Source of the DNA: Rubrivivax rivuli
GTDB lineage: Bacteria; Pseudomonadota; Gammaproteobacteria; Burkholderiales; Burkholderiaceae_C
Length of the DNA stretch: 64,000 bases
NCBI RefSeq assembly: GCF_004016505.1
Contig: NZ_SACR01000004.1
Coordinates: forward strand, 434,001-498,000
Direction: 5' to 3'
The position numbers and the translations under genes were made by a program. The notes under the pieces are model-generated. The model did no database searches, was not told the DNA's origin, and was given only the letters and a program-made list of their open reading frames with translations. Positions 54,920 through 63,429 of the stretch are shown piece after piece (the stretch's first letter is position 1; each line of letters begins with the position of its first letter).

Positions 54920-56097
54920 GCGAGGTCTCCACGCGGCAGCGCGGCCGCGGTGTTCGGGGCTTCGGCCATCAGGCCCTGGGCCAGCGGTGCGGCGCGCAGC
55001 CGCGTGCCGTGGTCGGCGGGCGCCTGCAGGCCCAGGCGCTGGGCGTCGGCGGCCCCCATCTGCCAATGGCCCTGGGTCCACGCCGCTCGGGCCAGCACCG
55101 CGCGGAAGTCTTGCCGCCGGGTCGTGGCCACGAGATGCCAGGCTTGACCAGCGGTGGCGGCATCGCCCGCCAGCCACTGTGCGGGCGCGGCGCGCGATTG
55201 CGCCACGGTGCGCAGCGTGTTCACCGGCGCATCGACGATGGGGCCGCCGTCGAAAACATCGACGTAGTTCTCGGTCTCGAAGCCTTCGTCCATCAGGATC
55301 TCGAAGGGCACCTCGGCCACCGGGTTGAGCTGGCCGATGGCCCACTGCGCCTCTTCCGGCAGCAGCGGCACGTAGATGGGCGCCTGCGGCAGCAGGTCGG
55401 CGATGAAGGCCTTGCTGCGGCCCACAGCCAGGCGTTCGACCTGCGGGTAGTCCATGTCGAAGAAGCGCCGGCCCACGGCGTCCCAGAAGGGGCAGTGGCC
55501 GTCGGCATCGGCCAGGCCCGGGCTTTCGGAGGCGATGCGGTCGGCGAAGCGCTCGGCGAACTCGGCGATGAAGAGCAGCCGCGCACGCGAGAGCAGCTGC
55601 GGCGCCACCGTGCGTTCATACGCCGGCTCGATGTAGAACGAGCTGAGCATGGTGGCGCCGGTGAGTGCGTGGCAGAGCTGCAGCGTGTGCACGCGCTTGC
55701 GCAGCTGCAGCGCGGTGCTGGCGTGCACCAGCGTCTCGTTGCGGTAGCAGCAGTAGCGGTCGGCATAGCCGGCGGCGGCGATGATGCCGCAGGTGCCGAT
55801 GACGGGGTCTTCACCGGTGGCGGCGCGGGCGCGGTCTTCCAGCACGAAGAGGTAGATCTCTTCGCCGGTGGAAGCATCGGGCCGGCTGAAGCTGGCGGCG
55901 CTGCGCTGCAGCCGCGCGGCGAGTTCGGCGCGGTCGGGCGGCAGCGTGGTGATGCCGGCGGCGCTGGCGCGGGCCATGCGCTCCAGCGCGTCCAGATCGG
56001 CCGGGCCGGCGGCGCGCAGCAGGAAATCGGCCGCGCCCGGTTCGGCGCTGGTTTCGACAGGCCCGGGCGCGGTGGGAGGCAGTGCGGTAGAGCTCAT
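54916..56097 (-). CDS. astA: arginine N-succinyltransferase
   Basis: First enzyme of the arginine succinyltransferase route: transfers succinyl from succinyl-CoA to arginine. The 393-residue protein has a GNAT-type start (LLRAAGPADLDALERMARAS), IYLFVLEDRAR, QLRKRVHTLQLCHALTGA, SFYIEPAYERT and VFDGGPIVDAPV as in AstA/AruF. It is longer than the usual 340 because of a C-terminal extension after VDAPV. AstB, AstC and AstD are not in this window. Its ATG overlaps the regulator stop by one base. Confidence 0.88.
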   Translation of the reverse strand: MSSTALPPTAPGPVETSAEPGAADFLLRAAGPADLDALERMARASAAGITTLPPDRAELAARLQRSAASFSRPDASTGEEIYLFVLEDRARAATGEDPVIGTCGIIAAAGYADRYCCYRNETLVHASTALQLRKRVHTLQLCHALTGATMLSSFYIEPAYERTVAPQLLSRARLLFIAEFAERFADRIASESPGLADADGHCPFWDAVGRRFFDMDYPQVERLAVGRSKAFIADLLPQAPIYVPLLPEEAQWAIGQLNPVAEVPFEILMDEGFETENYVDVFDGGPIVDAPVNTLRTVAQSRAAPAQWLAGDAATAGQAWHLVATTRRQDFRAVLARAAWTQGHWQMGAADAQRLGLQAPADHGTRLRAAPLAQGLMAEAPNTAAALPRGDLA

Positions 56098-57173
56098 CAG
56101 GGTGTCTCTGGGTTGGGCCCGCCGGCGGGGCTGGCGGGTTCTTGGGCGGCATCGCGGGCGGCATCGCGTGTGGCGTGTTGGGCCTGCCAATCGACGGCGC
56201 GCGCGCTGCGCTCGTCACGCGGGGTGTGGCCGAAGCGCGCCCGGTAGGCCTTGCTGAAGTGCGAGGCCGAGGCAAAGCCGCAGGCCAGCGCGATCTGCAG
56301 GATGGACTGCCCGCTGTGGCGCAGCAGCCGCCGCGCGCGCACCAGGCGCAGTTCCACGTAGTGGCGGCTTGGCATGTCGCCCAGGTGCTGCTTGAACAGG
56401 CGTTCGAGCTGTCGGCCCGACACGCCCACCAGCCGCGCGATGTCTTCGGTGGGCAGTGGTTCCTGCAGGTTGGCTTCCATCAGCGCCACGGCTTCGGTGA
56501 CCTTGGCATTGGGCACGCGTGCGCTCAGGGGCGCGCGCTGGCGTTCATCGCGCGCGCGCAGGCGGTCGAGGCCGAAGTGCGCGAGCAGCGGCGCGACGAT
56601 CGCATCGCCGTGCTCGCCGGCCAGCCAGGCGATCAGCAGGTCGAGGCTGGCCGTGCCGTGGCCGCAAGAGAGGCGGTCGCGGTCGATCTCGTAGACGTTG
56701 CTGGAGAACACGGCCTGCGGGTGCAGTTCGCTCACCTGCGCCACCTGCGCGTGGTGCAACGTGGCGCGGTAGCCCTGCAGCAGCCCGGCCGAAGCCAGCC
56801 ACGCGGCGCCGGTGCCCAGGCCGCCGAGCAGCGCGCCGGCGGCCGCCTGCTCGCGCAGCCAGCGCCCCAGCGGCGCGGTGGCTGCCGCCGTGATGGCGGG
56901 CGCTGCTGCGCTGGGCTCAGGCGCGCCGGGCAAGGTCTCGCTGACCACCAGCGCGGCGCGCAACGGCGGGGCCGAGGCCAGCGCGCCTGCCACCATCACG
57001 CGCGTACCGCAGGCGGCCGTGACGGGCTGGCCGTCCAGCGAGAGCATCAGGGGCGCGTAGCGCGGCTCGCCTAGCACCTCATTGGCCGCCACCAGCACCT
57101 CGGCCGCGGCGCTGCCGGCCAGCAGCGAATGCCGGGGCAGCAGCACGAAGGCGAGGCGGTGCGGGTGGCGCAT
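56097..57173 (-). CDS. argR: AraC-family regulator with DJ-1/PfpI-like domain, ArgR-like
   Basis: A 358-residue regulator of the GlxA/ArgR type. The N-terminal domain (about 1-190) is DJ-1/PfpI-like (RLAFVLLPRHSLLAGSAAAE, LGGLGTGAAWLASAGLL), and the C-terminal AraC HTH pair is at about 235-330 (LPTEDIARLVGVSGRQLERL, ILQIALACGFASASHFSKAY). Arginine-sensing ArgR of Pseudomonas has this architecture and controls aot and aru genes. Context fits: cyanophycinase upstream by 3 bp, AstA downstream, overlapping. Two matching tandem operators flank the locus. Confidence 0.82.
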   Translation of the reverse strand: MRHPHRLAFVLLPRHSLLAGSAAAEVLVAANEVLGEPRYAPLMLSLDGQPVTAACGTRVMVAGALASAPPLRAALVVSETLPGAPEPSAAAPAITAAATAPLGRWLREQAAAGALLGGLGTGAAWLASAGLLQGYRATLHHAQVAQVSELHPQAVFSSNVYEIDRDRLSCGHGTASLDLLIAWLAGEHGDAIVAPLLAHFGLDRLRARDERQRAPLSARVPNAKVTEAVALMEANLQEPLPTEDIARLVGVSGRQLERLFKQHLGDMPSRHYVELRLVRARRLLRHSGQSILQIALACGFASASHFSKAYRARFGHTPRDERSARAVDWQAQHATRDAARDAAQEPASPAGGPNPETP

Positions 57174-57176
57174 GGT

Positions 57177-58454
57177 TCAGCGTGGCGAAGGCCCGGCGCG
57201 GGGCGTGGCTGGCGTGGGCGCGCCTTCGTAGACCGGCTGCGCCAGGCGCACCGGGCGGATGTCCAGGCGCAGGGCTTCGATGCTGTGGTCGTCGCGCGTG
57301 GGGCCGCCCCAGGCGCGGGTGTGTTCGTCGGCGCTGAAGCGCCACTCGAAGGCCGTGGGCTGGTGCAGCCGCCAGGCCAGGCCCAACGCCGCACGGCCCG
57401 GGCCCTCGGCCGCGCGCGCCATCACGCCGACCACGATGTTGTCGCCGAGCACGTCGCCGAAGAAGCCTGCGCGGCCCTCGGCCGAGCCCAGTGTCAGCGG
57501 CTGGCGCGTGGCCGGTGGCAGCAGGCGGCGTGCGTGCAGGTCGTAGCGGTCGCCGCGGTCGACATAGCTCACGCGCAGCGCACGCACGCGCAGCGGCGCT
57601 GCCTGCTCCACCACGGCCTGGCTCGTGTCCACCACCAGCAGGCCGCGCGTCCCCAGCGCCTCGGCCACGCCGGCGCGGATCAGCGCCGCGCTGTCTTCTT
57701 CCACCCCCAGGCCGAGCGGCCGGCCGCTTTGCAGCAGCACGCGCACCAGTCGCGCCACGCGCCCGCGCTTGAGGAAGTGCTGGTCGGTCACCACGTCGTG
57801 CGGTGCGAGGCCGAAGCCCAGGCCGAGCTCTTGCGCCGTCAAGGGGCGCAGCAGCGCATCGAAAGCATCGTCCAGCTCGCGCAGGGCGGTCTCGCTCATC
57901 ACGGCCGCACCAGCGCTGGTGCCGGCGATCACGCCACCGCGTGCGTGCAGCTCGCGCAGGGCGCGCAGCAGCGGGGTTTCGCGGCCCTCGGGGCGCAGCG
58001 CCTGCATCAGGCGGTCTTGCTCGCCGCCGGTCATGAACACGCCGCCGGCGGCCTGCACACGAGCCACCCACTGTGGATCGTGCGCGCGCGCCCGGGCGTC
58101 TTCTGCACTGCTGCCGGGCCAGCGCGGCGCGATGGGCAGCACCTCGGTGCGCGCGCCGCGACGCTGCAGCTGCTCGGCAGTGAGGCGAGCGGACCGTTCG
58201 GGGTCGCCCGAGGCGGTGGGCAGCACCAGCACCAGCGCACCCGGGCCCCCGGCGGCCTGCACGATGGCTTGCCAGAGCGCGTCGTTGCCGTCCTTCAAGG
58301 CGCCGCCCAGCACCACCAGCGTGCCGGGGCGCGCCGGCGCTGCCGATGCTGGCGCCTGCGCCCCGGCCGGCGCGGCCCACAACAGCAGCGCGCACAGGCA
58401 CGCCAGCCACCCAGAAGGGCCGAAAGGCCGGAACCAGCAGGAAAACCGCGACAT
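57177..58454 (-). CDS. secreted cyanophycinase
   Basis: A 425-residue exported serine peptidase of the cyanophycinase (S51) family, which cleaves the Arg-Asp polymer cyanophycin to beta-Asp-Arg dipeptides. The signal is GWLACLCALLLWAAPAGAQ. The nucleophile is Ser180 in IAGTSAGAAVMS; GGVFMTGGEQDRL and GLGFGLAPHDVVTDQHF are further landmarks. The signal suggests periplasmic or extracellular action, like the CphE enzymes. ATG at 58454 is preferred; a longer frame upstream runs through the operator. It is the first gene of a unit continuing into the ArgR-like regulator (3 bp gap) and AstA. Confidence 0.87.
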   Translation of the reverse strand: MSRFSCWFRPFGPSGWLACLCALLLWAAPAGAQAPASAAPARPGTLVVLGGALKDGNDALWQAIVQAAGGPGALVLVLPTASGDPERSARLTAEQLQRRGARTEVLPIAPRWPGSSAEDARARAHDPQWVARVQAAGGVFMTGGEQDRLMQALRPEGRETPLLRALRELHARGGVIAGTSAGAAVMSETALRELDDAFDALLRPLTAQELGLGFGLAPHDVVTDQHFLKRGRVARLVRVLLQSGRPLGLGVEEDSAALIRAGVAEALGTRGLLVVDTSQAVVEQAAPLRVRALRVSYVDRGDRYDLHARRLLPPATRQPLTLGSAEGRAGFFGDVLGDNIVVGVMARAAEGPGRAALGLAWRLHQPTAFEWRFSADEHTRAWGGPTRDDHSIEALRLDIRPVRLAQPVYEGAPTPATPRAGPSPR

Positions 58455-58493
58455 GGCCGCGATCTTGGCATCCCCGCAACGCCGCCCGGCGGG

Positions 58494-58535
58494 CCGACTG
58501 CTCCGCAGGCGACACTGACTTGTGACCAAGCGACC
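58494..58535 (-). promoter_or_regulatory. candidate ArgR-type tandem operator between cyanophycinase and TonB receptor
   Basis: Read on the minus strand: GGTCGC-N8-AA-N5-TGTCGC-N8-CA, with cores at 58535-58530 and 58514-58509, 21 bp apart. It lies 40-81 bp before the cyanophycinase ATG and 126-167 bp before the receptor ATG, so it could serve both. It follows the known ArgR half-site pattern closely. Confidence 0.65.
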
Positions 58536-58660
58536 CGCGCGGGCCGGCCCCGTTTGCAAGGGCGCGGCAGGCTGCCAGAGTCGACCGTGAGCCCCTACCC
58601 GCAGGGGCAGCACCGCAAGCGCTGCCCTGCACACCATCCCCACCCGGAGTCACCTGCCCC

Positions 58661-61441
58661 ATGCGCCGCAACCCCCGCTTTTCCCTGCGCCCCGCCGCCT
58701 TTGGCGCCTGGGCTGTCCTGCATCTCATGATGGGCGCTCAAGCCCAGGCCCAGACGGCGGCTGCGCCGCAGCGTGTGGAGGTCACGGGGTCCAGCATCAA
58801 GCGGCTGGCCGGCGAGACCGCGCTGCCGGTGGAGACCATCAGCCGCGACGAGATCGCGAAGATCGGCGTCACCACCGCCGCCGAGTTGCTGCAGAAGCTC
58901 AGCAGCAACGTCGGCGGCCTGACCGATGGCGCCAGCATCAGCGACCAGGCCGGCGCGCAACGCGGCTTCAACGGCGCCAACCTGCGTGGCCTGGGCGTGA
59001 GCAGCACGCTGGTGCTGCTGAACGGCCGCCGCCTGGCGAACTTCGCCAGCCCGGGCGACAACGCCGGCGTGGACCTCAACAACATCCCGGCCGGTGCCCT
59101 CCAGCGCGTGGAAGTGCTGAAGGACGGCGCCTCGGCCCTCTACGGCACCGACGCCATGGGCGGCGTGATCAACTTCATCACGCGCAAGGATTACCAGGGC
59201 GGCGAGCTGAACCTCTACGCCCTGGGCACGCAGGAAGGCGGCGCCGGCAAGAAGAGCATCAGCGCCTCGGCCGGCTTCGGCGACATTTTCAAGGACCGCT
59301 TCAACGTCTTCGCCACCGTCGACCTGCAGAAGCTCGATCCGCTGAACTCCGGCCAGCGCGACTTCATCCGGGAGTACGACCTGCCCGGCCGGCTGGGGCC
59401 GCAGCTCTCGAGCAACCCCTTCCCGGCCAACGTCGACCTCACGGTCGCGCAGCTCAATGCGCTGAACGCCTTCGTGGCCGCCAACCCGACCACCGCGCTG
59501 AAGGGCAGCGGGCCCAACGGCAGCTGGCAGCCGGTGGTGCCGGGCAGCTCGGCGCGGCGCGTGAACTTCGCGAAGTCCAGCTGCACGGGCGGTGCCAACC
59601 CGAATTCGGTGACGCCCAGTTCGCTCGGCGGCACCGAGGGCTGCGCCTACAACTACATGGGCGACACCGAGATCTATCCGAAGTCGGAAAAGGCCAGCGT
59701 GGTGGGCCGTGCCACCTTCCAGGCGAGCCCCAACCACCAGGTCTTCCTGGAAGCGCTGTTCAGCAAGACCGAGACCGACTACGCCGCATCGCCGGCCACC
59801 TCGGGCAACATCGCCGCCAGCGCGGGCATCACGCTGCCGGCTTCGCTGCAGGCCGTCACCGGCATCACCACACCGGTGGCCTTCCGCTTCCGCCTGTCTG
59901 ACGCCGGCAAGCGCACCAGCCGCGTCGAGAGCGAAGCCACCCGCCTGGTTCTGGGTGCCAGCGGCGTGCTGGGCGACTGGGACTACGAGACCGCGCTCAA
60001 CCGCAGCACCAACAAGGCCACCGACGCGAACCTCTCTGGCTGGGTCTCGAACACCCGCCTGCGCGCCGGCATGGCCAGCGGGGCCTACAACCCCTTCGTG
60101 CTGCCCACCCCCAGCGGCAAGGCCTTCATGGACTCGATCCAGCTTACCGGGGCGGCCCGCATCTCCGAGGGCACCAGCACCAGCCTGGACGGCAAGCTCT
60201 CGCGCGCGCTGATGTCACTGGCCGGGGGGGACCTGGTGCTGGCCGTGGGCGCCGAAATCCGCCGTGAAGAGACGCAGTTCCGCGCCACCGACGTGCTCAA
60301 GAGCAACGACGTGGTGGGGGACCGTTCGACCTCCGGCGCGCTGCTGGCCGACACCGACCACAGCCGCAAGGTGATGGGCGCCTACGCCGAAGTCGTGGCC
60401 CCGGTGACGAAGCAGTGGGAACTGCAGTTCGCGATGCGCCACGACCGCTACGACGGCGTGTTCAACGCCGCCACCAACACCACCTCGCCCAAGCTCGACA
60501 GCACCAACCCCAAACTGGGCCTGAGCTTCCGCCCCGACCGCACGCTGCTGGCACGCGCCTCCTACGGCACCGGCTTCCGCGCGCCGTCGATCTCGGAGAT
60601 GTTCCGCCCGGTGCGTGCCGGCATCACCGCCAGCTTCGTGCGCGACCCGGTCTCGGGTGAGATCGGCCAGCTGCCGGTGGACCGCTTCTCCAACCCCGAG
60701 CTGAAGCCCGAGAAGTCCAAGCAGTTCAGCGTCGGCCTGGCCTTCGAGCCTTCGCGCAACTGGGGCGGCAGCGTCGACTACTGGACGATCCGCAAGACCG
60801 ACATCATCTCGGAGATCGGCGAAGAGACCATCTTCAGCAACCCGGTCTACTACAACGACCCGGCCATCGTGGCGCGCGGCGGCGGCGGCTTCGTCAACGT
60901 CATCACGGTGAAGAAAGAGAACCGCGGCCAGCTGAACACTTCAGGCCTGGACGTGGCGCTGCGCTACAGCGGCGAAGAGAGCGCCATCGGCCGCTTTGGC
61001 GCCAGCCTGAACGGCACGCTGGTGACCGAGTACAAGTTCTCCACCGACCCGCGTTCGCCGCTGGTGGACGGGCTGGGACGTTTCCGCGACGACAAGGCCG
61101 TGCAGCGCTGGCGCCACAAGCTCAGCATCGACTGGGACCGCGGCCCCTTCGGCCTGACGCTGACCAACACCTACATGTCCGGCTACCGCGACCAGAACGT
61201 CGAGGGCCTGGCCGCACCCGAGTGGAACAACCGCGACGTCGAGGCCTACTCGCTGTGGGACCTGAGCGGCAGCTGGCGGCTCAGCAAGCAGATGCGCCTG
61301 CGTGCCGGCGTGCTGAACCTGCTGGACACCGCACCGCCCTTCACCAACCAGTCGCGCTACTTCCAGGTGACCTGGGACCCGACCTACGGCGATCCGCGCG
61401 GCCGCAGCTTCTACGCCAGCCTGCAGTACAGCTTCAAGTGA
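58661..61441 (+). CDS. TonB-dependent outer-membrane receptor
   Basis: A 926-residue receptor with signal peptide (ending near AQAQTA), a plug domain (VEVTGSSIKRLAGETALPVE, STLVLLNGRRLANF, RVEVLKDGASALYGTDAMGG) and a C-terminal beta-barrel ending in the aromatic YASLQYSFK typical for insertion. The plug lacks an obvious STN domain, so no surface signalling is expected. Such receptors import oligomers; divergence from the cyanophycinase suggests it carries cyanophycin fragments or Asp-Arg dipeptides, which is inference. A TonB system is not encoded here. Confidence 0.9.
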   Translation: MRRNPRFSLRPAAFGAWAVLHLMMGAQAQAQTAAAPQRVEVTGSSIKRLAGETALPVETISRDEIAKIGVTTAAELLQKLSSNVGGLTDGASISDQAGAQRGFNGANLRGLGVSSTLVLLNGRRLANFASPGDNAGVDLNNIPAGALQRVEVLKDGASALYGTDAMGGVINFITRKDYQGGELNLYALGTQEGGAGKKSISASAGFGDIFKDRFNVFATVDLQKLDPLNSGQRDFIREYDLPGRLGPQLSSNPFPANVDLTVAQLNALNAFVAANPTTALKGSGPNGSWQPVVPGSSARRVNFAKSSCTGGANPNSVTPSSLGGTEGCAYNYMGDTEIYPKSEKASVVGRATFQASPNHQVFLEALFSKTETDYAASPATSGNIAASAGITLPASLQAVTGITTPVAFRFRLSDAGKRTSRVESEATRLVLGASGVLGDWDYETALNRSTNKATDANLSGWVSNTRLRAGMASGAYNPFVLPTPSGKAFMDSIQLTGAARISEGTSTSLDGKLSRALMSLAGGDLVLAVGAEIRREETQFRATDVLKSNDVVGDRSTSGALLADTDHSRKVMGAYAEVVAPVTKQWELQFAMRHDRYDGVFNAATNTTSPKLDSTNPKLGLSFRPDRTLLARASYGTGFRAPSISEMFRPVRAGITASFVRDPVSGEIGQLPVDRFSNPELKPEKSKQFSVGLAFEPSRNWGGSVDYWTIRKTDIISEIGEETIFSNPVYYNDPAIVARGGGGFVNVITVKKENRGQLNTSGLDVALRYSGEESAIGRFGASLNGTLVTEYKFSTDPRSPLVDGLGRFRDDKAVQRWRHKLSIDWDRGPFGLTLTNTYMSGYRDQNVEGLAAPEWNNRDVEAYSLWDLSGSWRLSKQMRLRAGVLNLLDTAPPFTNQSRYFQVTWDPTYGDPRGRSFYASLQYSFK

Positions 61442-61516
61442 TCGTTTGACACGACCCGGGCCACGGCCCGGGCACCCTGCAGAATCCACCCGGCTCAGCA
61501 CACGGGAGGGCGTGGC

Positions 61517-62650
61517 GTGGATCGGGTGGGTGCGGTGGTCATCGGCGCTGGCGCCGTGGGGCTGGCGGTGGGCCGGGCACTGGCCCAGGCCGGGCGCGAG
61601 ACCGTCGTGGTGGAAGCCGCTTCGGGCATCGGCCAGGGTGTCAGCTCGCGCAACAGCGAGGTGGTGCACGCGGGCCTCTACTACATGCCGGGCTCGCTGA
61701 AGGCGCGGCTGTGCGTGCGCGGCAAGGCACTGCTCTATGCGCTGTGCGAGCGCCAGGGCGTGCCGCACCGCCGCTGCGGCAAGCTGGTGGTGGCCACCGA
61801 AGCCGCCCAGCACGCCGCGCTCGACCGCCTGGCCACGGTGGCCACTGCCAACGGCGTGCTCGTGGAGCGCTGGAGCGCCGAGCAGGCGCAGGCGCTGGAG
61901 CCCGAACTGGCCTGCACGGCCGCGCTGTGGTCGCCCAGCACCGGCATCGTCGACAGCCACGCCTACATGCTGGCGCTGCAGGCCGAACTGGAGGCCGCGG
62001 GCGGCGCGGTGGCCTTGCAATCGGAAGTGCTCGGCGCGCGCTTCGAGACGGGCGCGCCGGCCGTGCTGCGGGTGCGCAGCGGCGGGTCGCAGGGCGAGAT
62101 CTCGGAACTGGAGGCCGGCATCGTCGTCAATGCCGCCGGGCTGCATGCCTGCACGCTGGCGCGGCGCTTCGAAGGGCTGGACGCGGCGCACGTGCCGCGG
62201 CCACGTTATGCCAAGGGCAGCTACTTCGCCTTGGCCGGGCGTTCGCCTTTCCGCCATCTCATCTACCCGGCGCCGGTGGATGCCTGGCTCGGCGTGCATC
62301 TGACGATTGACCTCGGCGGCCAGGCCCGCTTCGGCCCCGACCTCGAATGGCTGGACGCCGACAGCCCTGAAGGCCTGGACTATGCCGTCGACCCCGCACG
62401 CGCCGCGCCCTTCGAGGCCGCCATCCGCCGCTACTGGCCAGGCCTGCCGGCAGGCGCCCTGCAGCCGGCCTACAGCGGCGTGCGGCCCAAGATCCACGGG
62501 CCGGGCGAGCAGGCGCCCGATTTCCGCATCGACGGCCCGGCGCAGCATGGCGTGGCGGGTCTCGTGAACCTGTTCGGCGTCGAGTCGCCCGGGCTCACCT
62601 CGGCCATGGCGGTGGCCGAAGAGGTGCTGCTGCGTTTGCAGCGGCCATGA
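61517..62650 (+). CDS. FAD-dependent oxidoreductase, L-2-hydroxyglutarate oxidase-like
   Basis: A 377-residue flavoprotein of the DadA/LhgO group. The FAD site is VVIGAGAVGLAVGRALAQ, followed by SSRNSEVVHAGLYYMPGS, which is characteristic of LhgO-type enzymes, and a C-terminal GVESPGLTSAMAVAEEV. These oxidise L-2-hydroxyglutarate or related 2-hydroxy acids to 2-oxo acids. Start is GTG at 61517 with GGGAGGG six bases upstream. It follows the receptor by 75 bp. The role in the arginine locus is not evident. Confidence 0.85.
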   Translation: MDRVGAVVIGAGAVGLAVGRALAQAGRETVVVEAASGIGQGVSSRNSEVVHAGLYYMPGSLKARLCVRGKALLYALCERQGVPHRRCGKLVVATEAAQHAALDRLATVATANGVLVERWSAEQAQALEPELACTAALWSPSTGIVDSHAYMLALQAELEAAGGAVALQSEVLGARFETGAPAVLRVRSGGSQGEISELEAGIVVNAAGLHACTLARRFEGLDAAHVPRPRYAKGSYFALAGRSPFRHLIYPAPVDAWLGVHLTIDLGGQARFGPDLEWLDADSPEGLDYAVDPARAAPFEAAIRRYWPGLPAGALQPAYSGVRPKIHGPGEQAPDFRIDGPAQHGVAGLVNLFGVESPGLTSAMAVAEEVLLRLQRP

Positions 62651-62673
62651 AAAAACGGCCCCGAGGGGCCGTT
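62650..62673 (-). terminator. intrinsic terminator of the HiPIP gene
   Basis: Stem AACGGCCCC/GGGGCCGTT at 62654-62673 with loop GA. In the minus direction a run of six Ts (62655-62650) follows, so it ends the HiPIP transcript; it also overlaps the LhgO stop. Confidence 0.75.
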
Positions 62674-62695
62674 CCGTCTGGAAGCCGGTCGGGCC

Positions 62696-63007
62696 TCAGG
62701 CCTTCTTGGCCCAGGCGCTGCACCAGCCGCCACCGGCCACCTGCTTGGCGCCGAACAGCGGGCAGCCACCCCAGGCGTCAGCCGCCTTGCCTTGGAACAG
62801 CGCGCAGTTGCTGCACTTCTGGTCGTTGGTGTGCTTGGGGTACTTCTTGGTGTCGGCCTTCTTGGTGTCGTGCACGTAGCCCAGACCCACGGCCTGCGGA
62901 TCCTTTTCATCGAGCTTGGCCTGGGCCTGCGCTTGCGTGGTGGCGGCCAGGGCGGTGCCGGCGGCGGCCACTTGCAGCAGGAAGGTGCGACGGTTGCTTT
63001 GCGACAT
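62696..63007 (-). CDS. high-potential iron-sulfur protein
   Basis: A 103-residue periplasmic electron carrier. A Tat signal (SNRRTFLLQVAAAGTALA) is followed by a mature part with four cysteines: KCSNCALFQG, then GGCPLFG and GGWCSAWAKK, which ligate a [4Fe-4S] cluster; Gly/aromatic spacing fits HiPIPs. It would pass electrons to a reaction centre or oxidase; these are common in Rubrivivax-related bacteria. ATG at 63007. Confidence 0.92.
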   Translation of the reverse strand: MSQSNRRTFLLQVAAAGTALAATTQAQAQAKLDEKDPQAVGLGYVHDTKKADTKKYPKHTNDQKCSNCALFQGKAADAWGGCPLFGAKQVAGGGWCSAWAKKA

Positions 63008-63051
63008 GGAACGGAGTCTCCGTGGTTGGGGAATGGAAAGACTACAACGCG

Positions 63052-63303
63052 TCAGGGCGCCGGAACGGTGACACCGAGACACGTATTGCAACGACCCAGA
63101 CCGCGCAAACGCGGATCGGGCTTGCCGTCGCCGGTCTTGAAGTTGGCGTGACAGCGGATGCACACGTACATCTTCGAGCTGGACATCATCGGCCGCACGC
63201 CAGGTTCGGCATTGGGGCGGGCGGCGGTGTACTCGGCCTGCGTCTGGCGCAGTTTGGGGCCGGCGGTGGTCTCAGGAACAGTGGGCGTGCGGCGAGTTGT
63301 CAT
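63052..63303 (-). CDS. small protein with two CxxC motifs
   Basis: An 83-residue protein of unknown function. Its C-terminal half holds YVCIRCHANF and GRCNTCLG, 18 residues apart, a pair that fits a zinc ribbon. The first also reads CxxCH, the heme c motif, but there is no signal peptide for export, so zinc is more likely. The N-terminus is polar. It sits upstream of HiPIP on the same strand with a 44-bp gap, and downstream of the kinase at the edge. Confidence 0.65.
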   Translation of the reverse strand: MTTRRTPTVPETTAGPKLRQTQAEYTAARPNAEPGVRPMMSSSKMYVCIRCHANFKTGDGKPDPRLRGLGRCNTCLGVTVPAP

Positions 63304-63429
63304 AGCAGATGTTTGCCGGGGTGGCGGGCCCCGATCGACGCGAAGTGCGTATTGTCCCCTGAAATCGAGGCAGCTTGCACACCGTGGTTGCGCGTCGGGC
63401 ACTGGGAAGTTCCCGATGGAGCCCGGCGC

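Noticed and set aside
63052-63303. c-type cytochrome from the CxxCH motif.
   Set aside because: No signal peptide or second heme-related feature; a zinc ribbon fits both CxxC pairs.
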